Positions 8,268-16,131 of a stretch of 64,000 nucleotides of DNA are shown here, piece by piece. Source of the DNA: Sphingomonas naasensis (GTDB taxonomy: Bacteria; Pseudomonadota; Alphaproteobacteria; Sphingomonadales; Sphingomonadaceae); assembly GCF_004792695.1 (NCBI RefSeq), contig NZ_SRXU01000001.1, forward strand, positions 372,001-436,000, in the 5' to 3' direction. The notes beneath the pieces were generated by a model that was given only the letters and a program-made list of their open reading frames with translations, made no database searches and was not told the origin of the DNA. How positions within the stretch are numbered: the stretch's first letter is position 1; each line of letters opens with the position of its first letter. The position numbers and the translations under genes are program-made.

Positions 8268-8420
8268 ATGCAGAATGCGCATTTCGCGGCACTCAATGCC
8301 AAGCATTCGACTCTGGATCAACGGATCACTGCCGAGTCGCAGCGACCCCTTCCCGATCAAATGCTGCTCGCGGAATTGAAGAAGCAGAAACTGCGCGTCA
8401 AGGAGGAGTTGAACCGCTAG
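8268..8420 (+). CDS. DUF465 (YdcH-like) small protein
   Basis: A 50-residue protein with the same two-helix pattern as its divergent neighbour, including the LAELKKQKLRVKEEL motif near the C-terminus. The ATG at 8268 follows the strong binding site AAGGAGGA, which settles the start. With only 50 residues it is near the minimum for the family. Sequence similarity between the two neighbours suggests an old duplication, though they now differ in the first helix. Function unknown. Confidence 0.87.
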   Translation: MQNAHFAALNAKHSTLDQRITAESQRPLPDQMLLAELKKQKLRVKEELNR

Positions 8421-8528
8421 CGCCGGGTTCCGGCGCTTTGCTGCGGAGGTGTGGTCTCAGCGCCGCACCTCCGGATATCCCCATTTCCCATGCAATACCG
8501 AGTCGCCGGCGCCGCGCGCGGCCTGCGA

Positions 8529-8906
8529 TCAGCGCCGCGCGAGCGGTGGTCGTGCGAATTGCGGCGAGCGCGCGCCGGTGCCGACCGGCTTGCGCGCGAG
8601 CATCGGGTCGATCTCGATGTCGAAGGCCACGCCGACGCGGCCATCGGTCGCCCAGGCGATGCGGCCCTTGACCCAGCCCACGCCGCGCACCTCGATCTCG
8701 ACCGGGGTGCCGATCTCGACCGGCGCGGCATATTCGGCCATCAACCCGCCCGACGAGAGATTGCGCACGCGAACCTGCGCGATCTTGTCGTCGCCGGTGA
8801 GCCGGAACTGCGCGGTCAGCAACAGGCTGTCGCGCGAGCCGGTGCGCTGGCCGGTGAAGTCATCGGCCGAGAGCGCGTTCACGGAATCGGTAGAAAACTG
8901 GTCCAT
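8529..8906 (-). CDS. PilZ-domain protein
   Basis: A 125-residue cytoplasmic protein consisting of one PilZ domain, a module that usually binds cyclic di-GMP. The second PilZ motif (D/N-x-S-x-x-G) is present as RNLSSGG near residue 50. The basic RxxxR element lies upstream around residues 21-25 (RTGSR). After the barrel strands (GTPVEIEVRGVGWVKGRI, then GRVGVAFD) comes a basic, proline-containing tail. Binding capacity looks plausible but is not certain, because the RxxxR spacing is judged by eye. It is a single gene; a GGDEF-EAL protein and a triple PilZ protein lie elsewhere in the window. Confidence 0.83.
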   Translation of the reverse strand: MDQFSTDSVNALSADDFTGQRTGSRDSLLLTAQFRLTGDDKIAQVRVRNLSSGGLMAEYAAPVEIGTPVEIEVRGVGWVKGRIAWATDGRVGVAFDIEIDPMLARKPVGTGARSPQFARPPLARR

Positions 8907-8969
8907 CGGAGCTGCTCAAACGCAAAATTGATCTGCGTCAATTAGAGCAGCAATCGTTGACGAAAGCGT

Positions 8970-9006
8970 AAATTTAAGGGGCCGCACCGAAAAATCGCGC
9001 GGCCCC
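8970..9006 (-). terminator. Probable intrinsic terminator after dksA
   Basis: Reading the minus strand, GGGGCCGC and GCGGCCCC form an 8-bp stem with a 13-base loop, followed by TTAAATTT. It begins 8 bases after the dksA stop codon. Confidence 0.65.
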
Positions 9007-9014
9007 CGATGTCG

Positions 9015-9482
9015 CTATTCGTCGCGCGAGACCTTCTCGTTGCGCTCGTGGCGCTCCTGCGCCTCGACCGTCATCGTCGCGATCGGCCGCGCCTCGAGCC
9101 GGGCGAGCGAGATCGGCTCGCCGGTCACTTCGCAATAGCCATATTCGCCTTCGTCGATCCGGCGCAGCGCCGCGTCGATCTTGGCGATCAGCTTGCGCTG
9201 GCGGTCGCGGGTGCGCAGCTCGATCGACCAGTCGGTCTCGCTCGAGGCGCGGTCGGTGAGATCGGCCTCGCGCAGCGAGTCGGTCTGGAGCTGGTTGAGC
9301 GTCCCCGCCGCCTCGCGGTAGATCGCGTCCTTCCACGCGTGCAGCTTCTCGCGGAAATATTCCTGCTGCCGCGGGTTCATAAAGGGTTCGTCGTTGCTCG
9401 GCCGATAGCCGTCGTCGCCATCGTTCGCGGCCGGCGGAAAATGTTTTCCGGGTTCCTCGGAACGTTCCAAAACCGTAGCCAT
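9015..9482 (-). CDS. dksA: RNA polymerase-binding transcription factor DksA
   Basis: A 155-residue DksA, which binds in the RNA polymerase secondary channel and, with ppGpp, tunes rRNA and amino-acid promoters. The coiled-coil part carries DLTDRASSETD, which matches the conserved acidic tip region. The globular part has GEYGYCEVTGEPI and RLEARP, but three of the four zinc-ligand cysteines of the E. coli protein are replaced, leaving a single Cys. Reduced-cysteine DksA proteins are known in alphaproteobacteria. The ATG at 9482 is chosen because GGAGAG lies six bases upstream; a GTG at 9497 has no such site. A hairpin terminator follows the gene. Confidence 0.92.
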   Translation of the reverse strand: MATVLERSEEPGKHFPPAANDGDDGYRPSNDEPFMNPRQQEYFREKLHAWKDAIYREAAGTLNQLQTDSLREADLTDRASSETDWSIELRTRDRQRKLIAKIDAALRRIDEGEYGYCEVTGEPISLARLEARPIATMTVEAQERHERNEKVSRDE

Positions 9483-9899
9483 CCCCACTCTCCACACCGG
9501 TCACCCAGTGGCCAAGCCGCTGGATGACTGCTTTTGCCCGCTCGCCCTATACTTGCGCGCGGACGCATAAACAAGCGCGCTATTATGGCAGGCGCGCTGT
9601 CTAATCACCGGTAACACGGGGGAAATTAGCGACGGCTGAACAACGACTCCGCGCCGCCGACGATTAACCATGTTCGTTCACAAGTATCGCTGCGACGAGC
9701 CACGGGACCGTACCGAAACCGGACGTTAACCATAAGCTCTGCGGCAGATGCGGCGAAAATCGTCCAGGAACAAGGTAAACAGCCCTCGTTGCGCTTGCGC
9801 TTAATAGTTTGTTTTGCGTTTCTTCCGCATTGAAGGCGCACAAGCTGCTGACGGTCCTGTGGGGAGCGAGGCGCCAGCAACAGGGAAGAGTGGGACATC
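9483..9899. other. 417-base intergenic region with two TTAACCAT motifs
   Basis: No convincing gene is seen here. The stretch separates dksA (minus) from the Ser/Thr-rich exported protein (plus) and must contain the promoters of both. Two identical TTAACCAT octamers, at 9664-9671 and 9726-9733, match the half-site recognised by the cell-cycle regulator CtrA in other alphaproteobacteria. The segment is more A/T-rich than its neighbours, especially 9790-9830. Confidence 0.55.
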
Positions 9900-10724
9900 A
9901 TGTCGGTTCGCATGGCCTTGGCGAAACTCTGCGCATGTGCCTGTGGCGGCGCAGTCATCGGCGGCAGCGGCGTCTACGCCGTGGAGCGCGTGACGCAGCC
10001 CAGCGTGGTCCAGCAATATACCGTCGCGAAGAAGCGCGTGATGCGCAAGGTCGCGGCGAGCGGGGCGCGCAAGAAGCTGGTGCGCCGCGTGACCACGACC
10101 ACCACGACCCAGGCCCCGCCGCAGGTCGTCGTCGTGACCAACCAGGGCGCGCCGATCCCGCTTCCCCCGCGTGAGATGCCGACCGTCGCCGCCGCGAGCA
10201 GCGCCGCGGCGGGCGTCGTCGGCGGTTCGGGCGGCTATGGCGGCTTCGGCGGCGGCTTCTTCGCCGGCGGCTTCTTCGGCAGCTCAGGCAGCAGCTCGGG
10301 CAGCAGCGGCATCAACATCGAGATTTCGAGCGGGGGCTCGTCGACGAGCACGTCTTCGGGCGGCTCGTCGACTTCGACCTCGACCGGCGGCTCGTCGAGC
10401 TCGACCTCGAGCTCGAGCGGGGTCAGCTCGTCGACTTCGTCCTCGACGTCCTCGTCCACCTCGTCGTCGACGTCATCGTCGACCTCGTCGAGCACCTCGT
10501 CGAGCGGCAACTGGAGCACGTCGAGCGGCTGGAGCACCTCGAGCAGCTGGGGCTGCAAATGGGGCAAGCATTGCGGCGGCCACGGCTCGAGCGGCTCGTC
10601 GGGCGGTCCGCCCCCCGAGCCGGTCCCCGCACCGCCGATGATCCTGCTGTTCGGCGGCGCCGCGGCGGCGCTGGTCGCCCGCAAGCGCTTCGTCAAGAAG
10701 AAGCTCGCCGACGCGGCGGCCTGA
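9900..10724 (+). CDS. Exported Ser/Thr/Gly-rich protein with PEP-CTERM-like tail
   Basis: A 274-residue low-complexity protein. It begins with a short signal-like segment (ALAKLCACACGGAVIGG) and a basic stretch with a TTTTTT run near residues 64-70. A glycine-rich patch (GGYGGFGGGFFAGGFFG) follows, then about 90 residues built almost only of Ser, Thr and Gly in SSSTS units. The C-terminus reads PEPVPAPPM, a hydrophobic helix (ILLFGGAAAALVA) and a basic end (RKRFVKKK). That order (PEP motif, transmembrane helix, basic residues) resembles PEP-CTERM sorting signals, which are processed by exosortase in bacteria that make exopolysaccharide. No exosortase gene is in the window. The Ser/Thr run could be heavily glycosylated. 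The ATG follows GAAGAGTGGG at a longish spacing. Confidence 0.75.
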   Translation: MSVRMALAKLCACACGGAVIGGSGVYAVERVTQPSVVQQYTVAKKRVMRKVAASGARKKLVRRVTTTTTTQAPPQVVVVTNQGAPIPLPPREMPTVAAASSAAAGVVGGSGGYGGFGGGFFAGGFFGSSGSSSGSSGINIEISSGGSSTSTSSGGSSTSTSTGGSSSSTSSSSGVSSSTSSSTSSSTSSSTSSSTSSSTSSSGNWSTSSGWSTSSSWGCKWGKHCGGHGSSGSSGGPPPEPVPAPPMILLFGGAAAALVARKRFVKKKLADAAA

Positions 10725-10763
10725 GGTCGGACACGTCACGGCATCAGCCAAAGCCCACAAAGC

Positions 10764-10872
10764 CGTCACCCGCGCGAACGCGGGGCCCCATCTCCCCCGT
10801 GCGCCCCTACCAACCACCGCGTGGTAGTTTGTGCGAGCGCAGGAGATGCCCCCGCGCGAACGCGGGGTGACG
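10764..10872. repeat. Dispersed palindromic repeat of a second type
   Basis: The element starts CGTCACC and ends with GTGACG in inverted orientation. Both halves contain CGCGCGAACGCGGGG and a CATCTCC/GGAGATG pair, so the whole can fold into a long imperfect stem. It lies in the gap between the Ser/Thr-rich protein gene and the converging host-attachment gene. It shares no sequence with the 130-nt palindromes elsewhere in the window. Confidence 0.8.
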
Positions 10873-10900
10873 ATGGCGCGTAAACCGCCCGGTCGATCGC

Positions 10901-11356
10901 CTATTCCGCGTTGACCAGCGCCTGCTCGATCTGCGGCACGGTGTGCCCGGTCAGGTCCTTGTCGAGCTCGCCGCGCAGCCGGTCGCTCACTTCCTTGTGA
11001 TAATGTTTGCGCAGCTCGCCGAGCGTCCGCGGCGGGGCGATGATGATCAGCGACTCGAAGTCATTGGCGAGCGCGCGCTTCCGGAGCAGATCGGCGGTCT
11101 CGGCGGCGAAGCGGTCTTCCTCGAGCTGGTGGAAGTCGACTTCCTCCATGTTGCCCCCGCCCCATTGCCCGCCGCCGCGCGTGCTCGATGCGCCGCCGGC
11201 GAGGTCGGTGGCCTGATCATTGTGTGACGGGTTGTGCTTGTCGATCACCTTCTTCTCGACCTGCAGGTTGGGATGCAGCGCATCGCCCTCGTTCCTCAGG
11301 AACAGCATCTTCCGGCCATCCGCGACCACCACGACTGCATCGTGCGGAACCTGCAT
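10901..11356 (-). CDS. Host-attachment family protein (bacterial eRF1-like)
   Basis: A 151-residue protein of the family annotated as required for attachment to host cells, related to the archaeo-eukaryotic release-factor (baeRF) fold. Characteristic parts are the N-terminal strand with [15 protein letters not shown], the variable Gly-rich loop, the helix [17 protein letters not shown], and the [17 protein letters not shown] strand-helix near residue 105. The actual biochemical role is not established, and the attachment name comes from an early plant-association study. The ATG at 11356 follows CAGGAGATGAGCG. It is transcribed divergently from serS with a 91-base gap. Confidence 0.85.
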   Translation of the reverse strand: MQVPHDAVVVVADGRKMLFLRNEGDALHPNLQVEKKVIDKHNPSHNDQATDLAGGASSTRGGGQWGGGNMEEVDFHQLEEDRFAAETADLLRKRALANDFESLIIIAPPRTLGELRKHYHKEVSDRLRGELDKDLTGHTVPQIEQALVNAE

Positions 11357-11447
11357 CGCTCATCTCCTGTGTTTCGGTGCTGATCGCTCAACGCAGCCGC
11401 GCGGCGCAGGGTTGCGCAGGCCATCGCGCGCAGTCATACGCCCGGCC

Positions 11448-12722
11448 ATGCACGACATCCGCTTCATCCGCGAAAACCCCGAGGCATTCGACGCCGGTCT
11501 GGCGAAGCGCGGGCTCGCACCGCGATCGGCCGATCTGCTCGCGCTCGACGAGCGCCGCCGCGCGCTGATCACCGAGGCGCAGGTCACGCAGGCGCGCCGC
11601 AACGAGGTGTCGAAGGCGATCGGCGCGGCCAGGGCCCGGCGCGACGATCCCACCGATCTGATGGCCGAGGTCGCCGAACTCAAGGAGCGGATGCCCGCGA
11701 TCGACGCCGAGGAAAAGGCCGTCGGCGCCGCGCTGACCGAGGCGCTCGCCGCGATCCCCAATCTCCCCCTCGCCGACGTGCCCAAGGGCGCCGACGAGGA
11801 GGACAACGCCCTCGTCCACGCGCGCGGCACGCCGCCCGTCTTCGCCTTCGAGGCGAAGGAGCATGACGCGATCGGCCCCGCGCTCGGGCTCGATTTCGAG
11901 ACCGGCGCGCTGCTCTCGGGGACGCGCTTCACCTTCGTGCGCGGCGCCGCGGCGCGGCTCCACCGCGCGCTCGGCCAGTTCATGCTCGACACGCTGACCC
12001 GCGACCATGGCTATGAGGAGGCGGTGCCCCCCGTGCTCGTCCGCTCGGAGGCGATGTTCGGCACCGGCCAGCTCCCCAAATTCGCCGAGGACAGCTTCCA
12101 GACGACCGACGGCCGCTGGCTGATCCCCACCTCCGAGGTCAGCCTCACCAACAGCATCCGCGAGCAGATCTTGCGGCAGGAGGAGCTGCCAATCCGCCTC
12201 ACCGCGCTCACCGCCTGCTTCCGCTCCGAGGCGGGTTCGGCCGGGCGCGACACGCGCGGCTATATCCGCCAGCACCAGTTCGAGAAGGTCGAGATGGTCT
12301 CGATCGTCACCCCCGACGCCTCGGATGCCGAGCACGAGCGGATGACCGGCTGCGCCGAGGACATTCTCGACAAGCTCGGCCTCGCCTTCCGCCGGATGAA
12401 GCTGTGCACCGGCGACATGGGCTTCTCGGCGGCGCGGACCTATGATCTCGAGGTCTGGCTCCCCGGCCAGGCACGCTATCGCGAGATCTCGTCCTGCTCG
12501 ACCTGCACCGACTTCCAGGCGCGCCGGATGAACGCCCGCTATCGCCCCGAAGGCGAGAAGGGCACGCGTTTCGTCCATACGCTCAACGGCTCGGGCCTCG
12601 CGGTCGGCCGCACCCTCGTCGCGGTGATCGAGAACTATCAGCAGGCGGACGGCGCGGTAGCGGTGCCGGCGGTGCTTCAGCCCTATCTCGGCGGGCTGAC
12701 CCTGCTGGAGCCGCGTACTTGA
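11448..12722 (+). CDS. serS: Seryl-tRNA synthetase
   Basis: A 424-residue class II aminoacyl-tRNA synthetase that charges tRNA-Ser (and tRNA-Sec where present). The N-terminal coiled-coil arm that grips the tRNA long extra arm spans about residues 25-100. The catalytic domain shows motif 2 ([17 protein letters not shown] near residue 255) and motif 3 ([19 protein letters not shown] near the C-terminus). The start [10 protein letters not shown] at 11448 is the canonical one. The open frame extends upstream without a start signal and should be ignored. Length is normal for the family. The final stop codon overlaps the first bases of a 130-nt dispersed palindrome, and surE follows it. Confidence 0.97.
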   Translation: MHDIRFIRENPEAFDAGLAKRGLAPRSADLLALDERRRALITEAQVTQARRNEVSKAIGAARARRDDPTDLMAEVAELKERMPAIDAEEKAVGAALTEALAAIPNLPLADVPKGADEEDNALVHARGTPPVFAFEAKEHDAIGPALGLDFETGALLSGTRFTFVRGAAARLHRALGQFMLDTLTRDHGYEEAVPPVLVRSEAMFGTGQLPKFAEDSFQTTDGRWLIPTSEVSLTNSIREQILRQEELPIRLTALTACFRSEAGSAGRDTRGYIRQHQFEKVEMVSIVTPDASDAEHERMTGCAEDILDKLGLAFRRMKLCTGDMGFSAARTYDLEVWLPGQARYREISSCSTCTDFQARRMNARYRPEGEKGTRFVHTLNGSGLAVGRTLVAVIENYQQADGAVAVPAVLQPYLGGLTLLEPRT

Positions 12723-12850
12723 TCCTCCCCGGCACGGGGAGGTGGCAGCGCGAAGCGCTGACGGAGGGGGCTGTCCACCAGCGACATCCCTCCCGGAGAG
12801 CCCCCTCCACCAGCCTGCGGCTGGTCCCCCTCCCCGTCCCGGGGAGGATC
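12721..12850. repeat. Dispersed imperfect palindrome, copy 2 (130 nt)
   Basis: It begins GATCCTCCCC and ends with the exact reverse complement GGGGAGGATC. It contains two internal hairpins (GGTGGCAGCGCGAAGCGCTGACGG and CCACCAGCCTGCGGCTGG). It has the same length, order and orientation as copy 1. It overlaps the last two bases of the serS stop codon, and its right end lies two bases before the surE ATG. Confidence 0.9.
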
Positions 12851-12852
12851 AA

Positions 12853-13617
12853 ATGAGAATCCTGCTCACCAATGACGACGGCATCCACGCGCGCGGCCTC
12901 GCCGTGCTCGAACGCATCGCGCGGACGCTTTCCGACGACATCACGATCGTCGCCCCGGCCGAGGAGCAATCGGGCAAGAGCCGCGCGCTGACGCTCACCG
13001 AGCCGTTCCGCGTCCGCCGTCTCGGCGACAATCGCTATGCGGTGCGCGGCACGCCCACCGATTGCGTGATGTTCGCGCTCGCCGAGGCGATGGCGGATTC
13101 GCCGCCCGATCTCGTCCTGTCGGGGGTCAATCGCGGCGGCAATCTCGGCGAGGACGTCAGCTATTCGGGCACCGTCTCGGCGGCGATGGAAGGCGCGCTC
13201 GCCGGCATCCGCTCGGTCGCGCTCAGCCAGCGCTACGCCCAGACCGGCATGGGCGACAAGGTGCCCTTCGATACCGCCGAAGCCTGGGGCGAACGCGCGC
13301 TCAAGCCGCTGCTCGATGCCGAATGGGCGCCGCGCACGCTGATCAACATCAATTTTCCGCCGGTGCCGCCCGAAGCGGTCAAGGGCATCAAGCCGGTCGC
13401 GCAGGGGCTGCGCGACTATGGCCGGGTCGGGCTCGACAAGCGCGTCGATCCGCGCGGCTTCCCTTATTATTGGCTCGCGATGAGCCGGTTGCCGCACACC
13501 CCCGAGCCCGGCACCGATCTCGAGGCGATCGAGCAGGGCTGGGTCACCGTCACCCCGCTCCATCTCGATCTCACCCACCGCAAGTCGCTGGAAAGTCTTG
13601 CGTCGGTCTATTGTTAA
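12853..13617 (+). CDS. surE: 5'/3'-nucleotidase SurE
   Basis: A 254-residue metal-dependent phosphatase that removes phosphate from nucleoside 5'- and 3'-monophosphates, linked to stationary-phase survival in other bacteria. The N-terminal MRILLTNDDGI carries the metal-binding Asp pair (Asp8, Asp9). The SGVNRGGNLG block near residue 95 and the YSGTVSAAMEG loop complete the active site. Length is typical. The ribosome binding site GGGGAGG, five bases before the ATG, is the last part of the dispersed palindrome that fills the gap after serS. Hairpin formation by that element could therefore influence translation. The pcm methyltransferase gene often found beside surE is absent here. Confidence 0.96.
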   Translation: MRILLTNDDGIHARGLAVLERIARTLSDDITIVAPAEEQSGKSRALTLTEPFRVRRLGDNRYAVRGTPTDCVMFALAEAMADSPPDLVLSGVNRGGNLGEDVSYSGTVSAAMEGALAGIRSVALSQRYAQTGMGDKVPFDTAEAWGERALKPLLDAEWAPRTLININFPPVPPEAVKGIKPVAQGLRDYGRVGLDKRVDPRGFPYYWLAMSRLPHTPEPGTDLEAIEQGWVTVTPLHLDLTHRKSLESLASVYC

Positions 13618-13664
13618 CCACCCGCATTTCCCTTATTAAATTTTCAGGGGTTAGGGAGCTGGCA

Positions 13665-14732
13665 ATGCGCCGGATGGGGGCACTGCTGTTCGGCGTCTTC
13701 GCGATGTCGGGCTGCATACCGGCTGAGGCCGGACGGGGACCGGGCAGCTACGATGCGCCGGCTCCCGATCGACAACAGGAGCTGGAACGTTTCGAGCGGC
13801 GCTCGCTCGATCAGGACGTGCGCGCTTTGCCCGCGCCGCCGCCCGCATGGGAGGCGCGCAGCGTCACGCCCGACGCGCGGCTGGTGTCGAGCTCGACCTG
13901 GGTGGTTCAGCCCGGCGACACGCTGCGCACCATCTCGGCGAAGACCGGGGCGGGATCCGAGGCGATCGCGCGCGCCAACAATCTTGCCGCGCCCTTCATG
14001 ATCCAGCCCGGCCAGCGGCTGACCATCCCCGGCGGGCGCTATCATCTCGTCCGCACCGGCGAGACCGGCATCGCGATCGCGCGCGCCTATAAGGTCGAAT
14101 GGTCGCGCGTCGTCTCCACCAATGCGCTCGCCGAGCCCTATATCCTGCGCACCGGCCAGCGGCTGCTGATCCCGGGCAGCCGCCCCGAGACGATCGAGGA
14201 GCGCGCCGCGCGCTTCCATCTCGACATCGACGATATCCTCACCGGCGGCCAGCCCGCGCTCGCGGCCAATGCCAAGCCGGCCAAGCCCACCGCCTCCTCG
14301 GCGCGCGTGCTGCCGGCGACCACCCCGGTCGCCGCGCCGGCCAGCCGGGTGGCGAGCAACCTCGCCTGGCCGGTGCGCGGCACGGTGGTGAAGCGCTTCG
14401 GCCCGGGCAAGAGCGGCGAGCGCAACGACGGGATCAAGATCGCCGTCCCGCTCGACACGCCGGTGCTCGCCGCCGCCGACGGCGTCGTCGCCTATGTCGG
14501 CAGCGACGTGCCCGCGCTCGGCGGGCTGGTCATCGTCAAGCACGGCAACAGCATGACCACGGTCTACGGCCATGCCGGGCAATTGCTCGTCCAGCGCGGC
14601 CAGTCGGTCAAGAAAGGCCAGATGATCGCGCTCTCGGGCAATTCGGGCTTCGCCGATCGTCCCGAGCTGCATTTCGAGCTCCGCCAGGGCCGCACCCCGG
14701 TCGATCCGGTCACGCGGCTACCGGCCCGCTGA
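13665..14732 (+). CDS. LysM/M23 peptidase-domain lipoprotein (NlpD/EnvC-like)
   Basis: A 355-residue envelope protein. The N-terminus is a lipoprotein signal (GALLFGVFAMSGC, predicted lipidated Cys17). Two LysM peptidoglycan-binding motifs follow at about residues 80-125 (WVVQPGDTLRTIS) and 127-170 (YHLVRTGETGIAIA). The C-terminal 115 residues are an M23/LytM domain with GERNDGIKIAVPLDTPVLAA and ELHFELRQG. The first zinc-ligand His of active enzymes (usually in HxGxD) appears as asparagine-aspartate here (RNDGIKI), so like NlpD it may regulate amidases instead of cutting peptidoglycan. The ATG follows TTAGGGAG. It sits after surE, as nlpD does in many proteobacteria. Confidence 0.9.
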   Translation: MRRMGALLFGVFAMSGCIPAEAGRGPGSYDAPAPDRQQELERFERRSLDQDVRALPAPPPAWEARSVTPDARLVSSSTWVVQPGDTLRTISAKTGAGSEAIARANNLAAPFMIQPGQRLTIPGGRYHLVRTGETGIAIARAYKVEWSRVVSTNALAEPYILRTGQRLLIPGSRPETIEERAARFHLDIDDILTGGQPALAANAKPAKPTASSARVLPATTPVAAPASRVASNLAWPVRGTVVKRFGPGKSGERNDGIKIAVPLDTPVLAAADGVVAYVGSDVPALGGLVIVKHGNSMTTVYGHAGQLLVQRGQSVKKGQMIALSGNSGFADRPELHFELRQGRTPVDPVTRLPAR

Positions 14733-14864
14733 CCCATTCCTCCCCCGGAGGGGGAGGGGGACCGCGAAGCGGTGGAGGGGTAGCTCTCCACCAGCGATAT
14801 CGCACGAGGCGCGCTACCCCTCCGTCAGCTTCGCTGCCACCTCCCCCTCCGGGAGAGGAATGGG
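14733..14864. repeat. Dispersed imperfect palindrome, copy 3 (132 nt, inverted)
   Basis: It begins CCCATTCCTC immediately after the M23 lipoprotein stop codon and ends with GAGGAATGGG. Its internal hairpins (GACCGCGAAGCGGTGGAGGGG and CCGTCAGCTTCGCTGCCACC) are those of copies 1 and 2 read on the opposite strand. A smaller hairpin (CCCCTCCTCTTCAGGGAGGGG) follows at about 14896-14918, before the potassium-channel gene. Confidence 0.85.
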
Positions 14865-14930
14865 GTGACCGGCCGGACAGGATCAGCGCCCCCTTGCCCC
14901 TCCTCTTCAGGGAGGGGATAGAAGAGCGGC

Positions 14931-15953
14931 ATGGCCGTCCTTCCCCCCGCCACCCTCAAGCGCAAGTCGAGCCTGCCGGTCTGGGTCTCGATCGGCTGGC
15001 GCGTCCTCGCGGTGCTCGCGCTGCTCGCGCTCGCGGTCGGGGTCCACTGGATCGAGCGCGACGGGCTGAAGGATACTGCCGACGGGCATGTCAGCTTCCT
15101 CGACATCCTCTATTTCACCTCGATCTCGGTGACGACCACCGGCTATGGCGACATCGTGCCGGTGAGCAATTCGGCGCGGATGTTCGACGCCTTCGTGGTC
15201 ACCCCGATCCGCGTCTTCGTGGTGCTGCTCTTCCTCGGCACCGCCTATAATTTCGTGCTCAAGCGAACCTGGGACAAATGGCGTATGGCAGTGATCCAGC
15301 GAACCCTTTCGGGGCACATCATCGTCGCGGGCTATGGCACCACCGGCTCGGAGACAGTCGACGAGCTGATCGCGCGGGGCACCGATCGCGGCCAGATCGT
15401 CGTGATCGACCAGAACGAGGCCAATCTCGCCCGCGCCAAGGAATGCGGCTGCATCGTCCTGCAGGCCGATGCGACGCGCGATCAGATCCTCGAGGACGTG
15501 CGGATCGGAAGCGCCGAGTCGATGATCGTTTGCGCGGGGCGCGACGACACCTCGATCCTGATCACGCTCACCGCGCGCCACCTCGCGCCGGCGCTGCCGA
15601 TCAGCGTGATCGTCCGCAACGAGGACAATGAGTTGCCCGCGCGGGCGGCCGGCGCCACCACTGTGGTCAATCCGGTGAGCTTCGCCGGGCTGCTGCTCGC
15701 GGGTTCGTGCCAGGGCACGCACCTCTCGGACTATCTGATGGACCTCGCCTCGATCCATGGCCGCGTGCAGCTCAAGGAACGCAAGGTCCACCCCGGCGAG
15801 ATCGGCAAGCCGCTCTCGGCCATCGCCACCGGCCTCGGCGTGCGCATCTATCGCGACGGCCAGCCCTATAGCTTCGCCGAGCCCGAGACCCACGCCCTTC
15901 TCGCCGGTGACACGGTCCTCGAGATCGTCACCGACCAGGCTGTGAACCCATAA
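14931..15953 (+). CDS. Potassium channel protein with RCK (TrkA-N/TrkA-C) domain
   Basis: A 340-residue two-helix potassium channel. The first membrane helix spans about residues 20-45. The pore loop carries the selectivity filter TTTGYGD near residue 70, and the second helix ends near residue 105. The cytoplasmic part begins with the Rossmann nucleotide-binding motif HIIVAGYGTTGSETV (TrkA-N) and ends with a TrkA-C-like domain (KVHPGEIGKPLSAI onwards). Such proteins gate K+ flow in response to ligands such as NAD(H) or Ca2+, but the ligand here is unknown. The ATG at 14931 follows AAGAGCGGC. An inverted repeat (TTGGCACGA/TCGTGCCAA) downstream at 15963-16023 may mark the end of the transcript. 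Confidence 0.92.
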   Translation: MAVLPPATLKRKSSLPVWVSIGWRVLAVLALLALAVGVHWIERDGLKDTADGHVSFLDILYFTSISVTTTGYGDIVPVSNSARMFDAFVVTPIRVFVVLLFLGTAYNFVLKRTWDKWRMAVIQRTLSGHIIVAGYGTTGSETVDELIARGTDRGQIVVIDQNEANLARAKECGCIVLQADATRDQILEDVRIGSAESMIVCAGRDDTSILITLTARHLAPALPISVIVRNEDNELPARAAGATTVVNPVSFAGLLLAGSCQGTHLSDYLMDLASIHGRVQLKERKVHPGEIGKPLSAIATGLGVRIYRDGQPYSFAEPETHALLAGDTVLEIVTDQAVNP

Positions 15954-16131
15954 ACGACCGCTTTGGCACGAGGGCCGAGCGTCCGGGACCGGGTGGGAAG
16001 CGGGCTTGCGGCTTTCGTGCCAAGGGGCCGGATAGCTATTCGTTGAGGGGCTAGCCTGCGTGAACGATGCTTAGCGAATACATTCGTTACCCACGCTAAC
16101 CGCTGCCTCAAAACGCTTTGGCAGCGCGGAT

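Noticed and set aside
9626..9958. A 110-codon minus-strand frame in the dksA upstream gap
   Set aside because: No ribosome binding site, no domain, and irregular codon use; it also overlaps the start of the exported protein gene.
10310..10520. Ser/Thr-coding GTCGTCGACC-type repetition as a possible CRISPR or tandem DNA repeat
   Set aside because: The units are codon-level SSSTS repeats in a coding frame with no spacers of constant length; it is protein low complexity.
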